This document shows positions 19,609-28,447 of a stretch of DNA of 64,000 nucleotides, piece after piece. The translations under genes and the position numbers were made by a program. This DNA is from CBDCWQ01 sp965223435 (GTDB lineage: Bacteria > Myxococcota > Kuafuiibacteriia > Kuafuiibacteriales > Kuafuiibacteriaceae). The stretch covers positions 1,860,001 to 1,924,000 of the forward strand of contig CBDCWQ010000023.1 of NCBI GenBank assembly GCA_965223435.1, read 5' to 3'. The stretch's first letter is position 1, and every line of letters begins with the position of its first letter. Under the pieces are notes generated by a model. The model was not told the origin of the DNA. It worked only from the letters and a program-made list of their open reading frames with translations, and did not search any database.

Positions 19609-20028
19609 CTACGCGAACCGTTCGTCGATCCGTCGAAGCGTAACCGACCAGCCGTAGAGTCGAAGCTCTAACAGATCGGTCCTTCCTTTCTCGACCGGAA
19701 TTTCGTCGCTGCGGTCCAAGGAGAATATACGCGCATCGTTCTGAACGCCCTTCGAATCAAGCGCCCCTTCTTCATCTTGCTTTTCCCACACATCGAGCTG
19801 CTGCGATGACACACTACAAACACGCCGGACCTTTGTCCGGCCTGCACCCTGTCGAATCGCTTGCACGACCGATCTTCGAAGTTCGTCTGGAATTCGCGTC
19901 CGGGGACGATGCGTGTTCCGAAACACCGCGAACTGTTCTCGCAGCGCTTGCAAATAGTCTTCAACATCTGGACGACCCTTGGACCGGCGAGCTGGCCCCT
20001 CCGAATAACGTGATGATTCTTTTCTCAT
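19609..20028 (-). CDS. tnpA: IS66 accessory protein TnpA
   Basis: 139 residues. A central HTH-like region (IRQGAGRTKVRRVCSVSS) and the terminal strand DLLELRLYGWSVTLRRID resemble IS66 Orf1 proteins, which are thought to bind the element ends. First gene of the three-gene set; its stop lies next to the tnpB ATG. Confidence 0.75.
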   Translation of the reverse strand: MRKESSRYSEGPARRSKGRPDVEDYLQALREQFAVFRNTHRPRTRIPDELRRSVVQAIRQGAGRTKVRRVCSVSSQQLDVWEKQDEEGALDSKGVQNDARIFSLDRSDEIPVEKGRTDLLELRLYGWSVTLRRIDERFA

Positions 20029-20160
20029 TGCTCTCTGCCTCCTTGCCGGCGGTCACGCCGTGCGAGGCAAATATGGCGCCGGTCATCAGGCTTGTCGTGG
20101 GCCCGTCTATGCACTGCTTACGTTTGATCCGTGATCCCTTGGAGGCTAAGGAGGGGACAC

Positions 20161-21756
20161 ATGGACGATCTAAGGTGGAAGCCTCGAATTGAGCTCACTG
20201 CTCGAGAGGAAATGCTCCTGAGGACGGTAAAACGGACAAAGATGTTGTTCAGTTTCTTCCGCCGTCACCGCCACGAGCTGTTCAACAAGGACTTTCAGGA
20301 GGAGCTGGCGGCCACTTATCGAGGGACCGGAGCAGGAAGGGCTCCACATCCGCCGGCCTTCATGGCGATGGTCGTTTTACTTCAGGCGTACACGGGGGTT
20401 TCAGACGCCGAAGCTGTCCAACGCTCCGTGACTGACTTGCTGTGGCAGATGACCCTCGATGGTCTGGGCGCTGAAAAGGCCCTCTTCTCACAGGGCTCAC
20501 TTCATGATTTTCGCCAGCGCCTGATCTCTCACGATCTAGATCGTCGTCTTCTCGAGCGGACGGCTGAACTCGCGGAAGAAACGGGGTGCTTCGATCGAAA
20601 AAAACTGCCGAAGACCCTCCGTCTCGCGGCCGATTCGAAACCTCTTCTCGGAGCGGGACGAGTGGAGGACACGTTTAATCTTCTGGGTCATGCCGCCCGG
20701 GATGTTGTTCAATGCGTGGCTGAGCTTCTCGACGAGTCTCCCGAAGCGATTGCATGCACCGCAGGCATTCCGTTAGTCGCCGCGAGCAGCACGAAGCTAG
20801 CCCTCGACACCGATTGGACTGAATCTCAAAAAAAGACGCAAGCGCTGCAGAAATTATTCGGTCAGCTGAAGAGCTTACTGAATTATGTGGAAAAAAGGCT
20901 GCCGGGCCAAAGTAGCCACCGCCCCCTTCTGAAGCCCCTCGAGCTCCTCCAACAGCTCATAGACCAAGACCTGGAACCCGATCCCGATGACCCTACGGGC
21001 AAGAGAAAGAGAATTCATCAGGGTGTTGCGAAGGACCGTCGGGTGTCGGTGTGTGACTCCGACATGCGTCATGGGCGGAAGACGAAAAGTAAACCTTTCA
21101 ACGGCTTCAAAGAGCATGTTGCCGTCGACCTGGATCGACGCCTTGTCCTTGCCTGCGCCGTGGTCGCTGCTAACCGCCGCGAGTACGATGCTCTTCCTGA
21201 CTTGCAAGAGGATCTCGAAAGATACAATCGACCTCTCGCAGAGATGCATGTTGATAGAGGATACGTCACCCCCTCCCTCGTGGAAGAGTCGACTGAGAAG
21301 AAGTTTGAACTGCTTTCAAAACCACGACAAATGCCGCCCAACAACGGACTTTTTACCAAACGCGATTTCAAATTTGATCTCCGAGACAGAACGGTGACAT
21401 GCCCAGCCGGCCAGACTCAGTCCTTTCAGCCCGGAGTGCTACTCGAATTTGACGAAGAGACCTGTCGGTCGTGTGAGCTCCGGAAGGCGTGCACACGGGC
21501 CAAGCGGGGTCGAGGGATGCAAATATCCGAAGATGAAGTTGCCCAGCAACGATTCCTACGTCTTGTCCAAACGAAAAGGGGCAGAGAACGGCTTCGGGAA
21601 AGAATTCCCGTCGAACACCGTCTCGCTCACCTGAAGCAGAAACAAGGTGACCGAGCGCGATACACGGGCACGCGGGCCAATCTCTTCGACCTGAGGCGGG
21701 AAGCGGCCGTGCTCAACCTAGAGATTATCCACCATGAATCTGCCAAAGCCGCCTAA
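20161..21756 (+). CDS. IS1182-family transposase
   Basis: 531 residues from the ATG at 20161, placed by a strong ribosome site TAAGGAGG eight bases upstream. Domains: N-terminal DUF772-type region (APHPPAFMAMVVLLQAYTGVSD), then the DDE core with LRLAADSKPL, a DSDMRHGRKTK segment, MHVDRGYVTPSL, and a C-terminal Cys cluster CPAGQ...CRSCELRKAC plus EHRLAHLKQKQG. Intact. Terminal repeats were not identified; flanking gaps of ~80 and ~160 bp hold no gene. Confidence 0.9.
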   Translation: MDDLRWKPRIELTAREEMLLRTVKRTKMLFSFFRRHRHELFNKDFQEELAATYRGTGAGRAPHPPAFMAMVVLLQAYTGVSDAEAVQRSVTDLLWQMTLDGLGAEKALFSQGSLHDFRQRLISHDLDRRLLERTAELAEETGCFDRKKLPKTLRLAADSKPLLGAGRVEDTFNLLGHAARDVVQCVAELLDESPEAIACTAGIPLVAASSTKLALDTDWTESQKKTQALQKLFGQLKSLLNYVEKRLPGQSSHRPLLKPLELLQQLIDQDLEPDPDDPTGKRKRIHQGVAKDRRVSVCDSDMRHGRKTKSKPFNGFKEHVAVDLDRRLVLACAVVAANRREYDALPDLQEDLERYNRPLAEMHVDRGYVTPSLVEESTEKKFELLSKPRQMPPNNGLFTKRDFKFDLRDRTVTCPAGQTQSFQPGVLLEFDEETCRSCELRKACTRAKRGRGMQISEDEVAQQRFLRLVQTKRGRERLRERIPVEHRLAHLKQKQGDRARYTGTRANLFDLRREAAVLNLEIIHHESAKAA

Positions 21757-21916
21757 CCATGGTGGAATCAAACTGATTGGCGCTCTAGCAGGCCATCGGA
21801 ATAAGACGAATTTGAATTTCTGTTTCTGTCCTCTGTCCCCTGTCGCCAGTTCTCGTGCGTTGTTCACCGGTGCCTGATGGCCGGTTTTGCCGCGCCTTGG
21901 CCCTCCTTGTAAACCA

Positions 21917-22960
21917 TCAGGAGAACGAGGGCGCCCATTTGGCGATCCGAAGCAGGTTGTACGCGGCGCCTGCCATGTAAGCCAGGAGTTGATTCTTGGC
22001 GCGCCCCTTGAACCGCGTTTTGCGAAGCCCCCCGACGCACTTGAGCCACCCGAAGATCTGCTCGGAGCGCTTGCGAATCCTCTGGCTCGCCGAGTAGCCA
22101 CAGTGGCGGGTGGTCCGGCGATCCACGACAGAGTACTTTTTCGATGCGACATGCGGTGTGATACCGCGATTTCGGCAGTTCTCCACGAAGTCTTTCGTAG
22201 CATATCCCGCATCAGCCCCCAGTGTTGGCTGACTCGAGTTGATGGTGCGAGCTATCATGACCAGCGCGGAATCTCGCTCGGAGCGCCCCGTGGGTGAGGA
22301 GACCAAGATGTCCGCGATGAGCCCGTTTCGATTCTCCATGAGTGCGTGGGCCATAAAGCTCATCCGGGCTTCTTTGCCATAGCCCTTTCGATAGAGCTTT
22401 GCCTCTGGGTCGGTTTTAGATTCGTGCGTCTGGTTGGAACGCCTCTCCCCCCGAAAGCCCGACCAAGAATTGGAATCGAGGTCGTCATCATCCTTCGAGC
22501 GAAAGCTCTTCAAAGAGGCCCAAGCTTCAATAAGCGTGCCATCAACAGAAAAGTGTTCTGTGCTCATCAGTCGGCCTTTTCTTGCCTGGTTCCGTACCGT
22601 GCGGAAGAATTTGCCTGCCGCATCATGTTTTAACAGGCGTTCTCGATTATCCGAGAACGAACAGTGATCAAAGACGGGTTCCGTCATGTCCATATCGAGA
22701 AACCAACGAAACAGCATATTGTACTGGAGTTGTTCGCAGAACTGGATCTCGCTTCGAATCGAATAGAGCGCCATCAACAGCATCCCCTTCAGCAATCGCT
22801 CCGGAGGAACCGAGGGACGTCCATGTTTCGCATACATCCGGCCCAGGCTCGACGATAGCTTCTTCACAGAGTCATCTGTGAGTCGTTTGATCGAGCGAAG
22901 TGGATGGTTCTCATAAATTCGTTCCTCGACGTTGATCTTGTGGGCAACATCCGTGATGTA
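21917..22960 (-). CDS. IS5-family transposase lacking its own start, fused to antiporter remnant
   Basis: About 345 codons: NHPLRSIKRL, GRPSVPPERLLKGMLL, YSIRSEIQFCEQLQYNMLF, HFSVDGTLIEAWASLKS (first Asp), LGADAGYATKDF (second Asp) and KRSEQIFGWLK (Glu), i.e. the IS5/ISL2 group. No ATG, GTG or TTG occurs in frame just upstream of the homology; the frame instead continues without a stop into antiporter sequence up to 23227, giving a 436-codon chimera. The transposase may therefore be unexpressed or made only as a fusion. The DDE residues are all present. Confidence 0.75.
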   Translation of the reverse strand, partial: YITDVAHKINVEERIYENHPLRSIKRLTDDSVKKLSSSLGRMYAKHGRPSVPPERLLKGMLLMALYSIRSEIQFCEQLQYNMLFRWFLDMDMTEPVFDHCSFSDNRERLLKHDAAGKFFRTVRNQARKGRLMSTEHFSVDGTLIEAWASLKSFRSKDDDDLDSNSWSGFRGERRSNQTHESKTDPEAKLYRKGYGKEARMSFMAHALMENRNGLIADILVSSPTGRSERDSALVMIARTINSSQPTLGADAGYATKDFVENCRNRGITPHVASKKYSVVDRRTTRHCGYSASQRIRKRSEQIFGWLKCVGGLRKTRFKGRAKNQLLAYMAGAAYNLLRIAKWAPSFS

Positions 22961-23587
22961 TCCGGTCTGTACCGAAACGAAGAAGAACGCCAGAAGCGGG
23001 ACGTAGAACGAGTGAAGCGCCTGATGGACCCTTTCGGTCTCTTTAGCGGCGCCTACGACGATGCCGGCCAGAAAAGCGCCGAGAGCGGTGGAAAGTCCCA
23101 CTGCTCCACTTAGCAAGGCAAAGCCGAAGGCGATGAGAAACGCACCAAAGACCTGGAGTTCATGGTCGGAGCGTAGCCAGTGCCCAAACGGCAACCGAAT
23201 CGTCGGGTGCCGCGCGAGAAAAACCAAAAAGCAGGACCACGAAGATACCGCCCAGCGTCTGAGTTGAAACCGTAGTCAAGGGTGGAGATTCACCGCCCAG
23301 AAGATTGACGGTCATCAGCATGGGAACAATAGCAATATCTTGAACCATAAGAATACCCACGATATCGCTGCCCACGGTCTCGTCGGTTTCGTTTCGATCT
23401 CGGAGCAGCTTCAAAACGACTCCGAGGCGAACGATTACTTCTCGGTCGTCGACAAAACCCAGACCACTGGGGCCCAAAAAGGCTCCGGCCAGGAGGTAGG
23501 CCACGACGTGAGGTTGGTTGAACCTTCGCAAAATGATGCCCAGGGCACACGGCGTGGTCCCACTGGTGATCGGTTCTCGCCGTTTGG
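22961..23587 (-). pseudogene. CPA2 (KefB-like) cation/proton antiporter remnant
   Basis: Pieces of a membrane antiporter: LRRFNQPHVVAYLLAGAFLG and FVDDREVIVRLG (first helices), then, after loss of about 90 residues, VVLKLLRDRNETDETVGSDI and GILMVQDIAIVPMLMTVNLL, then a frame change near 23200 and VFGAFLIAFGFALLSGAVGL, ALGAFLAGIVVG, FYVPLLAFFFVSV. The N-terminus and C-terminus are missing; the latter is replaced by the IS5 transposase. Not functional. Confidence 0.75.
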
Positions 23588-24745
23588 TCACTTCCAGATT
23601 CTTTGGCCAAAACCAAGATCGCGAGGACGAAAGAAATCGCCTTGGTTAGGCAGCAACCACGTATACTGGGTTCGTGGGGGATTGAGCCCAAGCGTAACGC
23701 AATGCACCGCCCCCTGGAGATCCAGCATTTCATCGGCAGGAATGGGTATGAGTCGATCCCGGGGCAGCGCCCGTTTCAACGCGGCGTACGCGAGAAATTC
23801 CTCCTCCGGATGAACGCCCTCGTAGTGAGGAACGAGGAGAACACTCTTCAGCCGCAAGCTGTTGAGGTAACTGTAGTACCGTTCGCCTTCAGGTGGAGGG
23901 TGAGGAACCCGAATGATTTCGAGCAACAAGCCAAGCACGGAAGCCGCCCGCTTCAGTATGTGCGCAGCTTCCGTCATTCGCTCCGCATCCTCCGGGGCCC
24001 ACTTTGGATCGTATTTGGCCAGGGCCACCCGGTTGGCGGACAGAAACTGCATGAACATGTCCGTATGGTGGGTCTCTTCCCGAGCCAGGGCCGGAACAAG
24101 CGCCAAAACCTGACAGCCCAACTGGAGAAGCAGGCCTTCGACGCCACCCTCATCCGCATGAATCAGACCGCTGTCTTGGAAGATTTCTGTCGTGGAGACG
24201 CACAAACCCTGGCCGTTGCTGGCCAGCGCGCCACCATCGAGATTGAGTCGAATTCGTTCTCGGGTGACTCCGAACCGCTCCGCCAAAGTCTTGGGTACGA
24301 CATCATCCTGGGCTCGCGGCTCGTAGTCCGTATCGAGCCAAATTCTTCGGCCCATAGCGTCAGTTGTTTCCTGAGGGCCATAGTCACGGATCCAGGGGCT
24401 GTCGATCGGCGTCGACATGACGTCCAAAGAGGTTGAGAACAGGTTCTTCTCGAAAAGCCATTGATGAATAGATGGGAGGTCCTCGTCCTCGGGCATGAGC
24501 AAGAGCGTTCGAGCCTTTGATTTGAGCACACGGAGCATGTGCCCCAGGGCCTCCTTCCACGCCGGGGTGTAAGTCAGCACCACCAATTCTGGCGGTTCCC
24601 AGTCACCACGAAGACGCCGAGATATATTGGCTTTGGCCACGATGATCTTCGGCTGAATACTCGGGCGCCAGTGGTCTGTTGGGACCGAACCACTGGCGCC
24701 CGAGGTGAGAACAAGCGCCGACAATGATGCGAGATACGTCATCAT
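23588..24745 (-). CDS. Agmatine deiminase / peptidylarginine deiminase family protein, probably exported
   Basis: 385 residues. Guanidino-group hydrolase fold: SPWIRDYGPQ at about 118, LDGGALASNGQGLCV at about 175, THHTDMFMQFLS at about 230, and the C-terminal AVHCVTLGLNPP containing the nucleophilic Cys, so the active-site set looks complete. The first ~20 residues (MMTYLASLSALVLTSGASGS) look like a signal peptide, unlike cytoplasmic AguA; substrate may be agmatine or peptidyl-arginine. The ATG overlaps the SET gene stop (ATGA), implying coupled translation. Confidence 0.8.
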   Translation of the reverse strand: MMTYLASLSALVLTSGASGSVPTDHWRPSIQPKIIVAKANISRRLRGDWEPPELVVLTYTPAWKEALGHMLRVLKSKARTLLLMPEDEDLPSIHQWLFEKNLFSTSLDVMSTPIDSPWIRDYGPQETTDAMGRRIWLDTDYEPRAQDDVVPKTLAERFGVTRERIRLNLDGGALASNGQGLCVSTTEIFQDSGLIHADEGGVEGLLLQLGCQVLALVPALAREETHHTDMFMQFLSANRVALAKYDPKWAPEDAERMTEAAHILKRAASVLGLLLEIIRVPHPPPEGERYYSYLNSLRLKSVLLVPHYEGVHPEEEFLAYAALKRALPRDRLIPIPADEMLDLQGAVHCVTLGLNPPRTQYTWLLPNQGDFFRPRDLGFGQRIWK

Positions 24746-25362
24746 ATCTGGTGAACCCCTGCGTCTTCGTGAAACCGATCCTTTGGACAAAATTGCGCAC
24801 TTCGGAGGGACGGCGCCGGAAGTTCCCCGTTCAGATATGCGCCGACCGTTCGCCCATCCAATACGTAGGGTACGAGCGGCTGTCTGACATCAGCGGCAGC
24901 TGCGAGTGCCGCCTCGACGTCCCGGTCCCACCGGTCGGCATACCGCACAAGATCGCGCCCCGATATTCGGCCGCGACAAGTTGAAGCGCCGCAGAGGCAG
25001 TCGAGTGGAGAGTCTAGATTGCATTCCGCGTAGTCGCAGGTGATCTGCTCGCCCGGAAGAATATCCCGGACCGCCACCTGGATGTCGTCCCCGACCCCGC
25101 GGATGTTCGCATCGCAGGCATGGTTTACGAAGCGACCCGCGTCCGCGCAAAGAACCCACAAGCCCGATGCCGAGCGATAAGCCCATCTTTTGATCAAAAC
25201 CTGGTGCGGCAGTGGAAGCGACAGGATCTCTTCGTGAGAAAGCACACGGTCGAATAGATCTCGGGCCCAAACTATTGTGCCCTTGGGAATGAGACTAGCC
25301 GCTCGGACACCGCGACCGATGCTCTCCGACACGAACACCAACTCGGTATCTGGATGGATCAT
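24742..25362 (-). CDS. SET-domain protein
   Basis: 206 residues. SET lysine-methyltransferase signatures: GRGVRAASLIPKGTIVWA, RFVNHACDANIRG (NHxCxxN), VRDILPGEQITCDYAE (catalytic Tyr), and a post-SET Cys cluster LDCLCGASTCRG. It uses S-adenosylmethionine to methylate lysine in an unknown protein. It overlaps both neighbours by 4 bp (ATGA), in a run with another SET gene and the deiminase. Its similarity to the upstream SET gene suggests an old duplication. Confidence 0.85.
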   Translation of the reverse strand: MIHPDTELVFVSESIGRGVRAASLIPKGTIVWARDLFDRVLSHEEILSLPLPHQVLIKRWAYRSASGLWVLCADAGRFVNHACDANIRGVGDDIQVAVRDILPGEQITCDYAECNLDSPLDCLCGASTCRGRISGRDLVRYADRWDRDVEAALAAAADVRQPLVPYVLDGRTVGAYLNGELPAPSLRSAQFCPKDRFHEDAGVHQI

Positions 25363-25916
25363 GAGGATATCCGTCGCCGCCGAAGCGTACGCGTTGTTCT
25401 TGGGCTAAAGTGCGTCACTTCTTGTTCGATTCGAGCAGCGATATACGGTGAAAAGTAGCCCGTGTAACGGCGTTGAAGTTCGGGAGACTTCCAGTCCTCA
25501 CCCGTGACCTGGCCTCGGCATGAAAGCGTTCCGCACCTGCACTCGAACTCATCGTACGATGAGCCGTCGCTCATCGCATAGTCGAACGTTACTTCCTCTT
25601 CAGGGAGAATATCGCGCATGGCGACCAGTACGACCTGTCCCCGAAGGCCTGCGTTTGGCTCGCAGCTGTGGTTCACCCAGTCGGCAGGGCCTTCGCGGGT
25701 TGATACAATATAAAAGTCCTCATCGATCTGAAGGGTGAGACGACGATCGGACAGAGTTTGATCCCGAAGCTGAGTCCCTCGAATCACTTGGCCTCCCCAT
25801 ACGGCCAGGACGTCGCCCCTATTGACCCGCGCACGCGCAAAGACGCCCCGGCCTAGGGGGCTACTCTTCCCCTCAAGCCGAGGCGACAGATAGCCGGTCG
25901 GTACATCGTCATTCAT
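25359..25916 (-). CDS. SET-domain protein
   Basis: 185 residues. LGRGVFARARVNRGDVLAVW, DWVNHSCEPNAGLRG, AMRDILPEEEVTFDYAMSDG and a post-SET cluster FECRCGTLSCRGQV match a complete SET domain. Its ATG overlaps the stop of the nitrilase remnant (TAATG) and its stop overlaps the next SET gene (ATGA). Paired bacterial SET proteins beside a deiminase and a nitrilase-type gene are unusual; the methylation target is unknown. Confidence 0.85.
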   Translation of the reverse strand: MNDDVPTGYLSPRLEGKSSPLGRGVFARARVNRGDVLAVWGGQVIRGTQLRDQTLSDRRLTLQIDEDFYIVSTREGPADWVNHSCEPNAGLRGQVVLVAMRDILPEEEVTFDYAMSDGSSYDEFECRCGTLSCRGQVTGEDWKSPELQRRYTGYFSPYIAARIEQEVTHFSPRTTRTLRRRRISS

Positions 25917-26257
25917 TATTCCACCCGAACTCTTTCAACTTTTTCCTTGACCGACAGTTCGACCAGGTCGAGCCGCAGATCGTGAAGGGGCTGCACCGAT
26001 CCGATCTCCCGGAAATGAGCTAGGGTTCCAAAATCGAGATCGGCGATGGAATAGCAGCAAAGAACGCCAAATTTTCCAAAGGGCGCGTCAAAAATCTTGA
26101 GTCCTCGGCCCGGTTTGATGCCCCAGGTCTGGCGTTCGCTGGGGGAACTGTGGAGCTTATCCTGCATATAGACCTCACCGCTCGGTGAAAACAAGTGCAC
26201 TACCTTGTACCCGGAACCAGCCCTCATCACGGGATGGCTTCCCGCGACAATGAACAT
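25916..26257 (-). pseudogene. Carbon-nitrogen hydrolase (nitrilase superfamily), N-truncated with internal deletion
   Basis: Begins FIVAGSHPVMR, YKVVHLFSPSGEV and QDKLHSSPSERQTWGI (the Lys of the E-K-C triad region), then FGVLCCYSI with the Cys nucleophile, and jumps straight to ADLDFGTLAHFREIGSVQPLHDLR, the far C-terminus of the family. About 90 residues after the Cys and the N-terminal Glu region are missing, so it should be inactive. Its start overlaps the stop of the upstream gene. Confidence 0.7.
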
Positions 26258-26259
26258 GC

Positions 26260-26682
26260 TCAAGGTTCGTCGGTGTCTGGTTCTTCATCCTCCATCTCGC
26301 CGCCGGGTTCCAAGAGCTCAGAACCGGAGTCGACGGCATGAGCCGGCTTAGGCTCGACGACGGAGAAACCCGATCGAGCCACCGCGCTCTTGATCGCGGC
26401 CAGGCGCGTCACCTTCGTATGTCGAACAAGGAGCTCCCCTTTTTTCTTGCTTACCAAGACGCTCCGCACGCCGCGTACCTTCTTGACCATGTGATGGAGC
26501 TTCATAACCCTTTGCTTTGGAGTTTTTGGCGTGAGCTTCGCGACCTTCACGGTCATTAAGGCGGTCTTGGCGCGGCGGGCCACTTTGGCCTTAGGTTTCT
26601 TGGGGCCGGCCTCGACGTCCGCTGTAAGCGCCAGGCTGCATAGGAGCGCCAAGGGAAAAGGTAGAAGTTTGCGCAGGTTCAT
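26260..26682 (-). CDS. Exported HMA-like small protein
   Basis: 140 residues from the ATG at 26682, chosen because AGGAGG lies 7 bp upstream and a signal peptide follows (LLPFPLALLCSLALTADVEA). The mature part is Lys/Ala-rich, then has an HMA/ferredoxin-like segment (QRVMKLHHMVKKVRGVRSVL, GELLVRHTKVTRLAAIKSAV, SGFSVVEPKP) without the metal-binding CxxC, and an acidic tail GGEMEDEEPDTDEP. The fold assignment is tentative; role unknown, perhaps periplasmic protein or metal interaction. Confidence 0.6.
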   Translation of the reverse strand: MNLRKLLPFPLALLCSLALTADVEAGPKKPKAKVARRAKTALMTVKVAKLTPKTPKQRVMKLHHMVKKVRGVRSVLVSKKKGELLVRHTKVTRLAAIKSAVARSGFSVVEPKPAHAVDSGSELLEPGGEMEDEEPDTDEP

Positions 26683-26925
26683 CAAATCCTCCTGTGGCCG
26701 AGGCAAGCCTGGACCGGTTTGCCCTGACGATAAGCACGTTCTGTGCCAAATGTGGGACATCACCAAAGCCGGTGCTTCTTGCATTCCATCACCCCGGACT
26801 CGCTTCCGGCGAAAAATTTGCGCACGCCTCGGCGCAGGATCTGCGTCCCGCCTGGAAAGGTTGCCCATCGCCAGCCTTTTCATCGGGCCACCAGCTTGGC
26901 ACGCGGAATGCACCATCGCCGGACA

Positions 26926-27144
26926 ATGCAGCCTAAGATCTCAGTGAATGCCAATGGCCCCTACCTCGTGCGGGGCGACGTTGTCCTCGTTGACAAGGAC
27001 GGCGCCCCCTTTGAGGTCCCCGAGAAGGGCTATGCACTTTGTCGGTGTGGTCACTCAGAACGAAAGCCGTTCTGCGATGGCACTCACAGCCGTCTTGGGT
27101 TTTGTGCTCCCTCGTTGGCCCGAAAGAGTCAAGATGAAGCGTAG
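26926..27144 (+). CDS. CDGSH iron-sulfur domain protein
   Basis: 72 residues. CRCGHSERKPFCDGTH matches the C-x-C-x2-S-x3-P-x-C-D-G-x2-H motif binding a [2Fe-2S] cluster through three Cys and one His, at about residues 39-54. Small single-domain CDGSH proteins are thought to act in electron or cluster transfer. The start is the ATG at 26926; the ribosome site is weak. It stands alone, convergent with the GroES-like fragment. Confidence 0.8.
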   Translation: MQPKISVNANGPYLVRGDVVLVDKDGAPFEVPEKGYALCRCGHSERKPFCDGTHSRLGFCAPSLARKSQDEA

Positions 27145-27159
27145 CCGTAAACTTGGGCG

Positions 27160-27462
27160 CTACAATGATGCCGACCGCGTAGTCGCCACCGACGGAACCT
27201 CTATGCTTCTGATATCTTGGATCCAGTCATCGACCGGCTTGGACCGCGTGAGGCGGTGGTTCGTTCTCACCCCAATCAATCTTCGGCGTCGCTCGTCTCT
27301 GTCGGTGTACTCGAGGACCTGCCCCCTGCCAATCGCAACAACTTTACCTTCGATGGGCTTTTCTCTTGCAGTGTCCGGAATGATAATTCCACCATCTGAC
27401 TTCGCATCGGTCTCTCTCCGTTTGACCAAAACGCGGTCGTAAGGTGGACGAAATTTGGGCAT
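27160..27462 (-). pseudogene. GroES-like co-chaperonin with replaced C-terminus
   Basis: The first ~50 residues (KFRPPYDRVLVKRRETD, SDGGIIIPDTAREKPIEGKVVAIGRG) are clearly GroES. After GRGQVLEYTDRDE the sequence is unrelated to GroES (no DRVLFGKYSG strand or C-terminal MREDDIL). The mobile-loop region is present but the barrel cannot close, so it is probably non-functional. No groEL is in the window. Confidence 0.65.
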
Positions 27463-27542
27463 TTTGATCTCCCTCGCCTGACCCGTGGGTCGCGGCGCAC
27501 GCTTGGCGGGCGGAAGTTTTCCGTCCTCGGCGTGGTTCAGGA

Positions 27543-28262
27543 CTATAAAGTCGCCAGATCGACGTTGTTGAAGGCTCGCTCGTAAAAGCCCATGTATTGC
27601 ACCTTGCGCTCCACGGCTTCGATCACGGCTTGGGCGAAGTTGACGCCCTCAAACTTCTGAGCAGTACCAAGCCCGCCGGGAGTGTAAACATTGATCTCCA
27701 TCAGTTTGCTCCCAACGATGTCGAGGCCCACGAGAAACATCCCGTCTTCCACCAGTTTCGGTCGAACGATCTCAGCCACCCGCAACATGCGGTCATCGAC
27801 CTGAACCTGAGCGACCCGCCCACCCGCATGCAGGTTTGTCCTCAGGTCTTTGCCGGAGGCAATTCGCTTGAACGCTGCGTACTTTCCCTTTACCCGCATC
27901 GGTTGGCCATTCATCATGAACAGGCGCACATCACCTTGCTCCGCCTCGGGCAGATACTCCTGGGCGATCACGTAGCCATCGCGACGAATGGCGTCGATGA
28001 TCTGATTCAGGTTCGAAGAGCTTTCTGGTCGCACCATAAAGACGCCCTGCCCACCGGAACCAGACAGTGGCTTCAAGACGACTGTTCCTCCCTGTTCCTG
28101 GACAAAGGTCTGGATGGCGGAGGTATGTGGATCTTCCTCCCGCAGGCGCTCGTCTTCGCTGAGCGCAAAATGCTTGAGGAGGTCAGGTCGCACCTCATGT
28201 CCGTCGTGGATGGCGGTTGCAACCACCGGCACATTGCTCTCAAATCCCCGTAAGACGTACAT
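27543..28262 (-). CDS. Chimera: N-formylglutamate amidohydrolase-like start fused to ATP-grasp (GshB-like) domain
   Basis: 239 residues. Residues 1-48 (RGFESNVPVVATAIHDGHEV, SEDERLREEDP) are the start of N-formylglutamate amidohydrolase-like enzymes. From about residue 53 it is the C-terminal half of a glutathione-synthetase-like ATP-grasp: TVVLKPLSGSGGQGVFMV, VIAQEYLPEAEQGDVRLF, VGLDIVGSKLMEINVYTPGG. The two genes are often neighbours in proteobacteria, so a deletion has probably joined them in frame. The ATP-grasp N-terminal substrate domain is absent; activity is doubtful. Confidence 0.7.
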   Translation of the reverse strand: MYVLRGFESNVPVVATAIHDGHEVRPDLLKHFALSEDERLREEDPHTSAIQTFVQEQGGTVVLKPLSGSGGQGVFMVRPESSSNLNQIIDAIRRDGYVIAQEYLPEAEQGDVRLFMMNGQPMRVKGKYAAFKRIASGKDLRTNLHAGGRVAQVQVDDRMLRVAEIVRPKLVEDGMFLVGLDIVGSKLMEINVYTPGGLGTAQKFEGVNFAQAVIEAVERKVQYMGFYERAFNNVDLATL

Positions 28263-28447
28263 TCAAATCAAATGGCGCGCACTGCATGGCGCGTGCCAGT
28301 TCTGGGATCGCGATAGACGTTGCTAAATCACCGCATGTCGACCGGTAACCGCTTTGCCGGCGCAATTTCTGCGCCGTCCCCGCGCAACTTCTGCGAGAGG
28401 GATAAGATGCGGAACCAAAGCACTCCCGGCCGGGAAACACGCCCAAG

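Larger units (their letters stand above)
16850..20082 (-). mobile_element. IS66-family element (ends tentative)
   Basis: Contains tnpA, tnpB and tnpC in the standard order on the minus strand. The ends are placed at a 10-bp inverted match CCGGCGCCAT at 16850-16859 and 20073-20082; this short match and the absence of a clear 8-bp duplication leave the borders uncertain. The 380 bp between the IS701 element and tnpC contain no gene. Confidence 0.6.

Noticed and set aside
20083..21860. Terminal repeats of the IS1182 element
   Set aside because: No matching inverted ends could be found by eye on either side of the transposase.
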